Shown: positions 51,386 through 62,604 of the stretch, piece after piece | How positions within the stretch are numbered: the first letter of the stretch is position 1 | How the letters are laid out: each line of letters starts with the position of its first letter | Origin: Endotrypanum monterogeii | Taxonomy: Eukaryota; Euglenozoa; Kinetoplastea; Trypanosomatida; Trypanosomatidae | Length of the DNA: 64,000 nucleotides | Direction: 5' to 3' | Assembly: GCA_000333855.2 (NCBI GenBank) | Contig: CM007345.1 | Coordinates: 1-64,000 of the forward strand | Translations under genes and position numbers: made by a program | The notes under the pieces: model-generated | The model's input: only the letters and a program-made list of their open reading frames with translations | The model's database searches: none | Told to the model about the DNA's origin: nothing

Positions 51386-51517
51386 TAGCAAAGACGTTGG
51401 CAAGTGTTGGGGACGCGGTAGCAAACCTGATAACGATACGGCAGGCGACAGGTGAAACGACACCAGGCGAGCAAGTGAAATACTGGGGGCTAGGAGATGA
51501 ACGAGAACACCGCGCGT

Positions 51518-51778
51518 TTATAGGAGCTCCCGCAGTTCAATAGAATACGATGCCACAAAATCTCCAGGAGCCTTGACGGCATCTCTGCCTATATCACTTG
51601 CGCAGGGTACGCGGAGGGTCTGAATCTGGCGGGTGAAAGAAACCGGAATGAGCTTCGTAGCACGAACACCTCCAGCTTGTGTGACCCTAAAACCACGCGG
51701 TGCCCCTATCCATAACAACAAACAGACCAACCAGCCTAGGAGGGGGCAGCGGCCCTCACGATGTACACCGTGGTGCAT
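51518..51778 (-). CDS. Probable small membrane or secreted protein (86 aa)
   Basis: 86 aa from an ATG (MHHGVHREGRCPLLGWLVCL). A hydrophobic stretch at about 13-27 could be a signal anchor or signal peptide, followed by a strand-rich polar part (ATKLIPVSFTRQIQTLRVPC, then GDFVASYSIELRELL). Codon use looks coding-like and an unexplained minus-strand pyrimidine tract (about 52018-52062) lies upstream, leaving room for a cistron between UCH and IFT144. No family recognised, and the frame is short. Confidence 0.45.
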   Translation of the reverse strand: MHHGVHREGRCPLLGWLVCLLLWIGAPRGFRVTQAGGVRATKLIPVSFTRQIQTLRVPCASDIGRDAVKAPGDFVASYSIELRELL

Positions 51779-52684
51779 ACAACAACACACACATATATAT
51801 ATATATATATATACACAAAAGGCACTGCCCCGTGTAGAAACCTACCACATAAACGTGTGCAAACAACTACTCCCTCCTTCTTTCTCGTTCATATTGTTTT
51901 GGTTTGTTTGCTTGATGTCAGACCGTTGCTACATGCACGACAATAATAATAAAAAAGCGACATATTTGATATCAGTGAGACGAATAGAGTCGATGTGTGT
52001 GTGTGTGTGTGTGTGTGTAGAGAGAGGGGTGGGTGGGCGGAAGAGGTGAAGGGGCAGGGTCCAGGCGACAATCGGGTAGCTAAGCTCACTACAACAGCGT
52101 CTCAAAAAAAAAAAAAAACAACCAAAGACTCACACAGACGTGCCCACCATTTCATTACGTAAAAAAACGACCGCAGCGGCGGTCGGGAGCAACAGTGCAG
52201 CCTATGGTTCCAATGCATCCGCAACAGATATAAAAGTGAGATGGACAAATATGTGTATGCGCACTTTTCCTGCAGTGGCGCAGGAAAAATGAAAAAGGGT
52301 TACGGGGAAGAAGAATGGTGCTGTCTATTACGAGCCACCAACAGTTTAAAAAAAACAAAATGAGGGGTACCCAGGATATTTCATATTAGAGCTCGATACG
52401 TACGCACACACGAGTACGTTGAAATCGTTCTCAGACAAAGCGCCTGAAGGAGATAAGCAAGGCGTGCATTGCAGGTTCCGCAGCCCGGATTATGACTCAT
52501 GGATTTGTCCACCTTCTGCTCCCTTTTGCCCCCAAAATTATCCGTCACTATGTACATTGAGGTCTTCACGAAACGGTCGATGCTGGGCCGCCCCGCTGCC
52601 ACTAGCCTCTCATTCTTTTTATTTCCTCAAAAGAAGAGGGAATTGTTTCCCAGTGCACAGTCACCTGGGCAGACAATCAGTGCT
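51779..52684. other. Intergenic between 86-aa frame and IFT144
   Basis: (AT)n at 51793-51812, (GT)n at 51994-52019 and an A run at 52105-52119. A minus-strand C/T tract (about 52018-52062) is a possible splice region for the downstream 86-aa frame. Confidence 0.55.
51994..52019. repeat. (TG)n microsatellite
   Basis: TG dinucleotide run downstream of IFT144. Confidence 0.93.
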
Positions 52685-55600
52685 CTAGAGAAACGCCTTG
52701 AGGTCTGGATCTGTCTCCCGATTCACCTTGCTAATATCAATAGTTGCTTCGCATATGGGGCACATGAGCGTTTCTTTCAGACGCGTCATTAGGGCAGAGT
52801 AGGTAGCAGGGAAGCCACAACAAGGGGTTGCTGTGTAGTCATTCTTTACGATGTGTTTTCCAGTCACAATACAAAAGGGAATGGTGTTCTTGCAGGCGCC
52901 ACAGTCTAGCTCCGTGGCACCAACAGGAGCGTCACAGTAGGGGCAGGGCAATGTGGCTTCAACTGGATCAGCGGTGTCCTCTTTAGTGTGACGACGCACG
53001 ATACCCTCGATCTTTTTGCGCGACTTCTCGTTCATCTCTGTCCGGTACTTCTCGTTTTGGATGAGGTGGCAGGCGTAATCGAAGGCCGATTTTTTGAAAT
53101 TGGACTTGACGCACTGCAGCACCGTGGAGGAGATAATAGTGACAATGTGCTTTGGAAACTTCTGTATATTTCGTGACACACGCAGGAGCATACGGCATGC
53201 CGTTTCATCGTCGTTCATTATCTTGAGGAGGTCCTTGACGATGATATAGGAGTGCAGCAGCATCAACGTGCGGCGCAGGTCGTTGGGAACGCGTATGCTC
53301 CTCTGCTGGAGCATGCGATACGCCTCAACAAGTGTTCTGTGAGCGCCCTTGTAACTCCCCATCTCCTGTTCCTTCGCCGCAATGATGACAGAAGTTTTGG
53401 CAGCTTTTTCGTAGCTGCCCATCGCCAAGTATAGCTTGAAGATATACGACGGATCCTTCGGCTCACCATCCGTCTCGCCCATAAGGTAGTCGATGAACTT
53501 ATTCGTCAGACTGTCGCTGTGCGCCTTGCCAACTACCTCTACTGCCTTCTCAATATCCTCGGGCTGCCCAGATTCGAGATATTTCTTGAGGGCCCTGGCG
53601 TAATTGCCGCTGATATGGTAATACATACCTGCTTGTCCGGGATTACCTTCCATTTCGTAGTACTCGGCAATCATCGTGAAGTCCGCCTGGTTGGCGAGCG
53701 GGGCAACACCGTCCTTCAGTTGTACCTGACTCAGCAAGGCGCTCTCAAAGTTGAACATGCAGTTATGTGCCTTTGCCAACTCGAAAGCCTCATTGAGCGA
53801 CTTCGCCAGAACGAGAAACTCTACTGCTGTGCCATACTCGTTTTGCTGCTTACACTTCTTCGCCACGAGGGCAGCGGCATTAGCGGAGCATGTTTGACGC
53901 ACAATAACATAAGCGCCGTGTAAATCATTCAGCTTTTCTAGTCTCAGTCGCACGGCGTTATCCCAATCCTCGGCCTGCAGGTATGCCTTCTCGGCCTCCA
54001 CAAAAGCCCCCTCCTCCTCCTTGCCATGCGCATAGATGCCGATAATATTGCGCGACTTGATGAAGGGCAACAGGCGCGCCGCCGCCTTCAAGTTCTTGCA
54101 GCGTTCAATATAAATGGTCACTGCCCACTCGAGGTCACCGGCCTTCTCGTAAAGCTGGGCGGCTTCCTCGTGTTTTTGATTGTCCTCGCAAAGCTTGGCG
54201 CAGTCCGTCACAAACGACATGCTCGTTGACTCCTTCGCTGTCTTCATTGCGTCAGTCATGTTGCCAGTGCGTATCTGGCATCGAGCCGCCCCCTGACGGC
54301 ACTGTTCATTGTGCAGCTCCACCTCCTTCACGCTCACCGATAGCTCTGTGCTCGCGTGGCCAGTGGGCAGTTTACGAAACCCTTTCTGAAACATCTCTTC
54401 AGCCTTCACATACTCACCACGATATTCGAGCTGCTGCGCGTATTCGCGCGAGATGACAGGCACCTCCTCCGGCGCCAGCTGCTCTGCCAGCGTGAGGGCA
54501 CGCTCCCATTGCATCATATCGCGTCGCATCTCTAAAGCGCATAGTGGCTGCGAGGAGCGAAGGAAGAAATTCTGCGCATCTTTCATGTAGCCCATAATCA
54601 TCGAGACATGCCCGAGTAGGAGATTCTTCTCATGAATGTGTCGTATCTTCTCCAAGCATAAAACGAGGCTTGGCTGCGAAAGCTGGCGATAGACACGGAT
54701 AGCCAACTCTACATCGAGCATGTGGAGCGCTTTCACGGCCAAGTCTTCTGCCTCCTGCGGTGTTGAGATGTTGTTTGACGACCAGCGAAGGCGATTCAGC
54801 GAAAAATTGTTATAAAATGCCTCGGCGTCAGGAGTTCTCAGAAAGATGTTATTGTGTGTCCGCAGCGGCACCGCCTCGAGAGTGCCGTTCGGCAGTTGAC
54901 ATATGAGCGTGCCACGAAACAGCGTGATCGGTGTGTAGTCCGCTGGGAGAGGAGTATACAGATTCGTATTGCTGCTTTCCTTTACTAAAACCGACTCACA
55001 TGTTGCGCCGTGGCGGCTGTGTGGCGTATTTACAAACGTTACACATCTTTCGCCGTTGTGCGTCACGAATATGGTTGCTTCCGCTTGATCCCACAGTACC
55101 GTCTTCTGGTCGGGTTCAAAGCCCTCTGCCTTGTTCGCTAACTCCGTCACAACATTGAGATTGAACAGATTGTTGCTGTCGTCCACGTAGGCGACACGCG
55201 TGCAGGCCGGGTTGGGAAAAGCCCGGTTGACGCCGGTGCTGCAGGTAAACGATGCCACTTGCTGGAAGTTCTGCAGGGCGTACACGCACACACGGCTCGT
55301 GGTCGCGTAGAGGAAGAAAGACTCGGATAGTCCAATGCACACAAGGCGTGATTCCCCACTTTTGGGGAAGAAGACCGGTGCCGGGGCTTCTGGGGTGTCG
55401 CGAATGGGGCTCAGCTGCACTCGCCCTTCATACACAACCGCTGCTAGCTGCGAGTTCACCTTGAGGTCAGTGACCGTAGAGGGGTACTCCACCGTCCGTA
55501 GGAACTCGGAATGTGGCTGCTGAGACACCTCTGTCCCACTTTTGGCCGTATCACTCATGGGGTACGGGAGGCTGTTGGGGATGAAGTACTCGTAGTAGGA

Positions 55601-56815
55601 CACCCTGTTGTTGGTGCCCGCGCCAAGCATCGCCGTACCCGCCGCCATGAAGGTAGGGTCGCCGGTCACTCGCACCGTGCAGACCATGCGATTGTCCTGT
55701 AAGTTTTTCACCCCAATAGTATTCGTGGAGATGAACGAGAAAACCAGTGTGCCGTACGACGTACTGACGTTCAGCACGTTCAAGGTGAACACAGTAGTGT
55801 TGCCCTGGTGTGTGCCGAAATAAAGCTGCTGGCCATCTCTCGACCAATTAAGTGACTTGGGGGTTCCATTCATCTTATCGATCTTTGCCTCATCATCAGT
55901 TCCTGCGATACCGGCATCGGTAACCCGGAATAGACGCACACTCGTGTCGGAAGCCGCCGCCACGAGTCCGCTTCCTTCACCGAAGTTGACCAAGTGAACG
56001 GCACCTGTCGACATCTTCACTGAACTGCGCAGCCTCACTTCGTTGCCAGAGACCGTCAGTATGCCAATCGCACCGCTCTGAAACCCTGCCACGAACTCGC
56101 CGTTGATGCACCCAGTCGCGCATGTGATGGGGCCCAAGTCACTCGCAAACTGACCGGCCGCAGTCTCTAATGAGCTCAGGTTCGTAACCAATACCGTATT
56201 GCCGAGATTCACGGCTGCAAAGGCCGAGCTCTTTGGAGAGTCACTGAGCGGTGATATACATAGTGACTGGGGCACACACGGCAATTGGATAGTCTTTAGT
56301 TTGCTGCCTTCAGCGTCTGTGACAGACATACTGCAATCCTCCGAGATCATAAGTAGGCGGCTGTTCGGCGCTGGTGTCCACATGGCAGAAAGAATTGGCT
56401 TCGTGTGGGACCTTTCCACCGGCACAAGCCGGAGCGTTCTTCGGTTGAACATGACCACCTCCCCTCTACTCGTGCCAACGGCGAACTGCGGCTGCCCACG
56501 AGACCAGCAGATGAAACGCAAATCGCTTACTTTTGTGTCAATCGCATCGGTGTTGCGTGTTCGATGTGTGTACAACTGCACGAGAGATGAGCTCTCCGTG
56601 ACGATAGCGAGTGTGTCGCTGCCGAGTTCCCATGCCATGTCCACCACATCTGCCATCGGAAACTGGTGCTCCATCTTACCCAACTTGTTGAAGATAAGCA
56701 CGCGTCCTTTTGAGCCTACCACCGCTGTCAACGGTGCAGACGGGTGGAGAGCATACACGGCTGGACCCCGGCCCACCTCAGCGTCGGAAATAACAAACTG
56801 TTGCGTGAGACCCAT
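52685..56815 (-). CDS. IFT144: Intraflagellar transport protein IFT144 (WDR19)
   Basis: 1376 aa from an ATG (MGLTQQFVISDAEVGRGPAV). The N-terminal half (about 1-640) is WD40-like and fits the two beta-propellers of this family. A helical TPR-like solenoid follows, with the family block ALEMRRDMMQWERALTLAEQ and VISREYAQQLEYRGEY. The last about 90 residues hold Cys pairs as in WDR19: CPYCDAPVGA, CGACKNTIPFCIVTGKHIVK, then MCPICEATI, a zinc-binding end. IFT144 is a core subunit of the IFT-A complex, which drives retrograde transport along the flagellum and imports membrane proteins. Length and both domain halves look complete. A strong splice acceptor sits only 11 bases before the ATG. Confidence 0.95.
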   Translation of the reverse strand: MGLTQQFVISDAEVGRGPAVYALHPSAPLTAVVGSKGRVLIFNKLGKMEHQFPMADVVDMAWELGSDTLAIVTESSSLVQLYTHRTRNTDAIDTKVSDLRFICWSRGQPQFAVGTSRGEVVMFNRRTLRLVPVERSHTKPILSAMWTPAPNSRLLMISEDCSMSVTDAEGSKLKTIQLPCVPQSLCISPLSDSPKSSAFAAVNLGNTVLVTNLSSLETAAGQFASDLGPITCATGCINGEFVAGFQSGAIGILTVSGNEVRLRSSVKMSTGAVHLVNFGEGSGLVAAASDTSVRLFRVTDAGIAGTDDEAKIDKMNGTPKSLNWSRDGQQLYFGTHQGNTTVFTLNVLNVSTSYGTLVFSFISTNTIGVKNLQDNRMVCTVRVTGDPTFMAAGTAMLGAGTNNRVSYYEYFIPNSLPYPMSDTAKSGTEVSQQPHSEFLRTVEYPSTVTDLKVNSQLAAVVYEGRVQLSPIRDTPEAPAPVFFPKSGESRLVCIGLSESFFLYATTSRVCVYALQNFQQVASFTCSTGVNRAFPNPACTRVAYVDDSNNLFNLNVVTELANKAEGFEPDQKTVLWDQAEATIFVTHNGERCVTFVNTPHSRHGATCESVLVKESSNTNLYTPLPADYTPITLFRGTLICQLPNGTLEAVPLRTHNNIFLRTPDAEAFYNNFSLNRLRWSSNNISTPQEAEDLAVKALHMLDVELAIRVYRQLSQPSLVLCLEKIRHIHEKNLLLGHVSMIMGYMKDAQNFFLRSSQPLCALEMRRDMMQWERALTLAEQLAPEEVPVISREYAQQLEYRGEYVKAEEMFQKGFRKLPTGHASTELSVSVKEVELHNEQCRQGAARCQIRTGNMTDAMKTAKESTSMSFVTDCAKLCEDNQKHEEAAQLYEKAGDLEWAVTIYIERCKNLKAAARLLPFIKSRNIIGIYAHGKEEEGAFVEAEKAYLQAEDWDNAVRLRLEKLNDLHGAYVIVRQTCSANAAALVAKKCKQQNEYGTAVEFLVLAKSLNEAFELAKAHNCMFNFESALLSQVQLKDGVAPLANQADFTMIAEYYEMEGNPGQAGMYYHISGNYARALKKYLESGQPEDIEKAVEVVGKAHSDSLTNKFIDYLMGETDGEPKDPSYIFKLYLAMGSYEKAAKTSVIIAAKEQEMGSYKGAHRTLVEAYRMLQQRSIRVPNDLRRTLMLLHSYIIVKDLLKIMNDDETACRMLLRVSRNIQKFPKHIVTIISSTVLQCVKSNFKKSAFDYACHLIQNEKYRTEMNEKSRKKIEGIVRRHTKEDTADPVEATLPCPYCDAPVGATELDCGACKNTIPFCIVTGKHIVKNDYTATPCCGFPATYSALMTRLKETLMCPICEATIDISKVNRETDPDLKAFL

Positions 56816-56826
56816 TGTTTTTTTTT

Positions 56827-56850
56827 CTACGGGGAAGGAGGAGATGTTTT
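56827..56850 (-). promoter_or_regulatory. Predicted trans-splice acceptor for IFT144
   Basis: Minus-strand ACATCTCCTCCTTCCCCGTAG, with AG at 56828-56827; an A run follows, then the start codon at 56815, a very short 5' UTR. Confidence 0.65.
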
Positions 56851-58707
56851 ATCAGCGCCAAGATCGGCAACTTTGATTCGGGATCCAAAATAAAAGCGTG
56901 AGGGAACGATAAAAAAAAAAAAATAAGAGTGAAGGAGCTCCCCACGTAGGCGTCGCACGTGTCACTTACCTCACCATAAAAGCCAGTGGTGTAGCTGTGT
57001 GTGCACACAGACCTCCTCCTCACCCTTCCTCCTCTCTATTTCACCTTACACCTCGGGTAAAAAAAAAAAACAGAGGAGTGTCGTTCCTTTACGGAATCCG
57101 TTGACTCGATGAGGGCCCACTAAGCCTTCTCTTCTCACTTCCCTTCCACGTTTGAGAGAAACGAGAAAAGATATACGACTGTCTGGTGAGGGGAACAAAG
57201 CGAGCGCCTTCTCTCCCCCCTCGCGCGCACCCTAACTCAACTCGAGCTCTCGGAGGATACAATCGATGTCTTATGTATCGGACCTTCCGTCAGCAAATTA
57301 CCGAAGGGACAGCGGGAAAAATGTGTTGTAGACAGTGCCACCGACCGTGAGCGGAAAAAGTAAACAGATAATAGGACACGTATCCTTGTGAGAAGAGTAG
57401 GGAGGTTCAATCGGTCCACTGTGAGTAGTATGAGTGACGCAAACCTCCTGAAAATGCGCCCCCGCCCCCAAAGATCCAACATACATATATACATATATAA
57501 AGAGAGAGAGACCACATGAGTCGTGGGAGTGCCGAAAGAAGACGAGCGCGCAAAGGCAGAGAAAAATTCGAATGAGAAAAAGGGATATGGGGTGAGCCGT
57601 GAGGTGACGCATCATAAGACACCTTCGGCAAGGGATGAAGTACATCACCACGACTTCGCTTGTGTGTTTTTTTTGCTTTTAAAAAAGTTCTGCGTTGGCG
57701 ATGTTCAGCTAGACATCTCCCCGCGTGAAATGGGCCACAGACAGGCATCATTCAGCTCGCACACACAAACAAGTGCGCCGCTGTTGCAGGTGAAGGAGAA
57801 CGAATGAGCGGCCAGCTTCTTTACCATCTACCGCACCCGCCAGTGTCAGCGATGAGCGCGATAAACGAGCTCAAGGAAACGGGAGGAGGGAGGTTAAAGA
57901 TAACCACGCTGGTTGTGCCTCGTCAGCCGACCCTGGCGCTTGCTCTGCCTCTCTTGACAGTGGCGTGTGCAGATTCGGTGGTATGTATCCACACACACAT
58001 ATATATATATAATATATATATTTATTTTTTTTTGGGGGGGGGCAGGATTTTCTTTTGTTATCTGCACAAGAAAACACCAGTGGAAGTACGCCTTACTCTA
58101 CGCACTCTTCACTGTATGGAGACGCGCCAGCAGGTGAAGGGGGGAGAGGTGGAATGGAGGAGGAGGAGCAACGAGGGTTTGTGGGCGACAGCAAAGCAGG
58201 CCGCACAACGTCGACGAATCGCCGTGGCAGTGGTGGGGATATGAGAAAAGACACAACGACGTGATTGAAAAATATATTTTTTTTTTCGATTTTGCTCCGA
58301 TACACGAGAGACTGACGCACGTACCACATGAGAGGGGGGGGGGCCTATGTCTCTAAGCAATATTGTTGTTTCACGTGTCCGCTTTGGGTTATGCTCCCAT
58401 CGAAGAGCACCACTCACTCGATGATGCTGTCCTTCTTCTCCATCCCCTGACTTTTGCGATTCGGGGTGCACAAATAAAGCGGCCCACTTCCTTACCCAGT
58501 TCGCCAATATACCCCTCCCCGCCCTTCGCTTGGAAAAAGTCGGCGGTATACAAAATTAGAAGCTATGGCTCGCACAAATATCTGGACACGGCCACGGCCC
58601 CGAGACGGCACTCACTCAGCTGCTTTACAAGTCGACCCACGGACACTTATAGTACACCAGGTGACTTGTGTTGCATTTCTGTTAATAGAATAGAACCGTC
58701 TCACCAG

Positions 58708-58739
<32 letters not shown>

Positions 58740-59355
58740 CAGCACTTGCTGTCTATCGGTGAAAGGGCGTGTAATATGGTTTCGCTTTCGCCGATGCATA
58801 TGGAAGGCGCAAACATCTTTGGCTCGTGTGAAGCTCGATCACATTCCAAACATGATCGCCAGCATTCTCCGTAAGACATCGCTCGAACGATTTTGCATTG
58901 TTAGTACTCGACTCCATTCACCACCGTCAGGGATACTGCTAAGCTAAGTGGTGGGGTGACCATGGGGGGAACAGCCTGCGTCTTTTGTGATGTTCACAGT
59001 TCCTCTCCTACCCGGACGGTCGATCCGTACCAGCTCGTGACACGAGCGCAAAAAAAGAGGTTGATACAGCAGGCGCTGTCCAACGATCGTCACGAGAAAA
59101 AAAAAAGTCTGCGCACAGACCGCCGGCCAAACAAGAGAAAAGCAGACAGTCGAGATACTCCGGAAATAACGCCGCCAACAGTGGAAGCGCCAGATAGAAA
59201 AAAATGATTCCAGATTCCTTTTCCCCTGCCAATGCGCACACACACAAACACACACTCCTCCTCTTATGCTTCTCCTACCACACTCACCCGCCAGTCAGCC
59301 CAAAACTGGAACAATGCCTTCCTCTCTCAGTAGATACAAAAGGCATATACAAATA
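56851..59355. other. 2.5-kb gap between IFT144 and carrier genes
   Basis: The longest gene-free stretch inside the transcription unit. It contains A runs (56910-56922, 57060-57070), an AT block and a G run (57998-58042), (AC)n at 58707-58735, and a strong minus-strand C/T tract (about 58130-58190) with no credible frame after it. The frame at 57804-58244 on the plus strand crosses these repeats and is rejected. Confidence 0.5.
58707..58735. repeat. (AC)n microsatellite
   Basis: AC dinucleotide array of about 29 bases. Confidence 0.93.
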
Positions 59356-60267
59356 TTACGCAGGGTGTGTGCTGCTGGTCGATGCTGAGTATTCCCACAG
59401 CGCGTTCACCTGCTCGTACGCGCCTATCAAGACTGCGTTGCCGGGAAACGCACGCAAGGCTGTGACGCTGTAGCCACGGAAAAGACCGCGCATTCCTTCT
59501 GTTCTGTAAAGTCGTGCGCACGCCTGACGGAAGTTGAGCTTCAAGTAGTCCGCCTTCATCGTCTGCTGCTTTGTCTTGACTACATCCACGGGATACGTTG
59601 TTGTCCAGAAGGCGACTCCGGCACAGCCACCCCCCAAAAAATGTACCCACGCCGGTGCCTCATGGAATCTCTGGCCCTCCGACAAGAAGGGCCGGATGAC
59701 AGATTGAAATACTAAAAAGTAGAACCCACAGCCGATAGCCTCGCGCACCATCATTGATGTGTGTCCACGGAATATACCGCGGATACCCCGACGCCGGTAC
59801 GTGGCGGTGGCGCAGTGAAACGAGTTTTTGTAAATACGCTCGTCTACTGGGAGGGTGTTCTGGATTTGCATTTTGCACTTGATGAGCTCTGCTGGAGTGA
59901 GGACCTGCGACACAATAATGCCACCTGTGGCACCAGCCACCGACACCGCCAGGTATGGCTCTTGATTGGATGGGCCGCAGTGGCCATAAGTGACTTTCTG
60001 AAAGGCATCCAGGGCTGCGCGGTACGAGAGAAACAAAATGGCGTTCTCTAAGGCTGCCCCAATCACAGGGGCGGGCAAACCGCGAAAAAATCCGTTCACG
60101 ATACCCTCTTCCTTGGCAATTGTACGTATGCACTTCAGTGCACTACCATAGCGCTTTCCGTCGTCCTGCAGGCGCACCTTGATGGTGTCCATAGGGTACT
60201 CTATCACCGTTGCGCTCGCCCCGCCCACCGACCCGGCAACTATTTCACGAGCTTCATCGGCGTTCAT
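59356..60267 (-). CDS. Mitochondrial carrier (SLC25 family)
   Basis: 303 aa from an ATG, the standard carrier length. Three tandem repeats carry the carrier motif: YPMDTIKVRLQ at about 24-34, TPAELIKCKMQ at 124-134 (Glu instead of Asp) and YPVDVVKTKQQ at 225-235, each followed by an aromatic/Gly motif such as GFFRGLPAPVI, GIFRGHTSMMV and GLFRGYSVTAL. The contact-point II pair is Arg175-Glu176 (VREAIGCGFYF), as in amino-acid or carnitine/ornithine-type carriers. It would sit in the inner mitochondrial membrane. The substrate is inferred only; ornithine or other basic metabolites are the best guess. A short pyrimidine stretch ends in TTAG three bases before the ATG, and a longer one lies about 280 bases upstream. 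Confidence 0.92.
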   Translation of the reverse strand: MNADEAREIVAGSVGGASATVIEYPMDTIKVRLQDDGKRYGSALKCIRTIAKEEGIVNGFFRGLPAPVIGAALENAILFLSYRAALDAFQKVTYGHCGPSNQEPYLAVSVAGATGGIIVSQVLTPAELIKCKMQIQNTLPVDERIYKNSFHCATATYRRRGIRGIFRGHTSMMVREAIGCGFYFLVFQSVIRPFLSEGQRFHEAPAWVHFLGGGCAGVAFWTTTYPVDVVKTKQQTMKADYLKLNFRQACARLYRTEGMRGLFRGYSVTALRAFPGNAVLIGAYEQVNALWEYSASTSSTHPA

Positions 60268-62375
60268 TCGCTAAGAGCACGGCAAGATTAAATGAAAAAA
60301 ATACGCACACAGTATACCACACTACAGTACACCACACGACACGCACACACGCCGAGCGAAAGCAGAAATGCTTGCAGAAAGGTAGAAAAGACCGGAAAGA
60401 AAATTGATTGTACACAGAAGTGAGGCAAATAACGACAGCGACGGGGTGGGGACGGGCGGTAACAACAACAACAAAGAGAAAGGTCGGTAAAAAAAAAAAA
60501 GGAGAGACCTTAGTCTTAGAAAGACGAAATACCACCAGTGGAAAGAGTGAGGAGGGAAGGAGGGGAGGAGAAAAGGGCGAGAGAACTATGGGGGTGGAGT
60601 GCCCCCGTTGTACGCTGATGAACGAATGCTCGCGTCACGGGTGCTCTATGTATGTGAATGAGTGAATGGGGATGTATGTCTCTGTGACAAAACGGACAGG
60701 GCCAACTTCATACACCGTGAAGAAAGCACACGAGATTTCTCTCTCAAAGGCGAAGGATTTTTTTTTAAAAAAAATTCAGGAAAAATAATGGAAAATTTTT
60801 TAGACGTCACCAACAGCAAAAAAAAAAAAAAACGACGCTGGATGCGTGTCGGGCAAACAAGTTGATCTGTGTCTCCACACGTGCGCGTATGTGCGTGTGT
60901 GTAACGGTAGGAAATGAGAAAAAAGTCTTCTTTTTTTTTTAATAGTTTAGTGAAAACGTTAATGTGGACAAATATTCCTTGCACCCACGCAGCGAGAGGG
61001 GCAAGAGAAAGGCACGTCACACACACACACACACACACAGAGAGAGGAGAGAGGAATTTTTTTGTATCTTTATAAAGAATCAAACCTAAAGATATATTTA
61101 AAAAGTGACGCGCAGCTTAATAAGAAGTCAGAAAGGTCAACGCACACAGACACACACACGCCAACGCTGACTGTCTGTACTCACAAAACCGATATTTATG
61201 TGGCCCAGGTTAGCACGCTGTATCTGGTGAAAAATAAGAAATGAAGAAAAATGACACTAAGTGTCGCTTCTACCGTGGGCAGTGTCTAGCCCTTTTTTGA
61301 TCTCTCCACCTGTGCAGTCGTATGTGTATCGTTGCCTCACGTACTGTCTTTGGACTTGATCGGAAACCGGATAAATTCCCCCCTCACGCCCAATCGCGCT
61401 TGAGACGCTGAAACAAATAGCCCCGCGAAAAAAAAAATAATATAAGGAGATTCGAGTAGGCTCAATCTGACACTTCAAATCCGGCAGAGGCGCACACAAG
61501 CACACACGATGAAAAAAAAAAAGAGGAATCAACACAGCGAGATAAAAAGTGAGAGCCACCACAACACAAGAGCGACACCGACAACAACAACAAAGAGAAA
61601 GTCTGTGATGAGGGGGATAATAGGGCTGTTTTGCGCGTGGCCACAGCTTTGGGAATGGGGGATGCAAATCTAATGTGCGAAATTGATGTGAAGAGGCCCA
61701 CAAAAGGGAGCCGCGCGGTTTGAGGTGAAACAAAAAAAAATAAATGAAGACAAATTTAGCAGATGCGCTGTAAACATAAATACATACATATATATATATA
61801 TGTATTTATTTATGTGTGTGTGTGATGATGATTCATACAAAATCACACAAACCCAAATCGATCAATACGGCCCGTTGATGGAGCACCGATCCGCGAAAGA
61901 AATAGAAAGTGCAAGGTGAGAGGATTGAAGAGGCCTGTCATACGGTGGGGAAATACCCTGGACATGTACTGCAGCCGTACCTTGGCACAAGCTCAGCGCT
62001 GGCGAAGCAAACGGTAGAGGGACATGGAATGCCTTCCGAATGAGACAAAGGGCCGGGAGAGTGACAGGGAGTAGGGTAGAACAAATAATACAGCACTAAA
62101 TGCAGTGAAGTTGAATTGCATCGATGCCTCCATTCAATTCACTAAAAAGCGGCGCTTCCCTACATCATCATCTCCGCCCTTCTTTTTTTTTCAGAAAACA
62201 ATACACCAATCAAGAAAACAACATGATCCCCCCTGCACGAAACGCGATGAGCTGCCTGTGCCGCAATGTATATCTATAATATGCATACATAGGGATACAT
62301 GTATGTTTAATTTTGTGTTTCTATTTAAAAGACTGCCGTCCAGCGGCTTAGCAAAGATGTCATCACACTAGCCAC

Positions 62376-62406
<31 letters not shown>

Positions 62407-62604
62407 GCAAAGAAAAGAAGGGAGAGCCACATACGCTGATCGCTTGGCCTCCCATGTTTTCCATACGCGAAGAGTCGCCGCAGTATAGGGAAGAGATCCA
62501 CTTGTCGTGCGTCCCCACCCCAAACAACAAAAAGAAATAGCACATGAAAGAGCAAGTGGAGAGCGAGCAAACGTACAAGCATACACAAATGCTTAGCCAA
62601 GCCC
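60268..62604. other. 2.3-kb gap upstream of carrier gene
   Basis: A strong minus-strand C/T tract (60541-60590), T and A runs at 60760-60770 and 60820-60833, (AC)n at 61018-61039, AT-rich repeats at 61780-61812 and (AC)n at 62374-62402. Minus-strand frames at 60646-61083 and 61257-61733 have no ATG. No RNA gene recognised by eye. Confidence 0.5.
62374..62402. repeat. (AC)n microsatellite
   Basis: AC dinucleotide array in the 3' UTR side of the last gene. Confidence 0.93.

Noticed and set aside
57804..58244. Plus-strand ATG frame of 146 codons
   Set aside because: It crosses an AT microsatellite, a T run and a G run, giving low-complexity protein; wrong strand.
60588..60665. Plus-strand short frame with CPRCTLMNECSRHGC resembling half a RanBP2 finger
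   Set aside because: 25 codons only, one zinc ligand missing, wrong strand.
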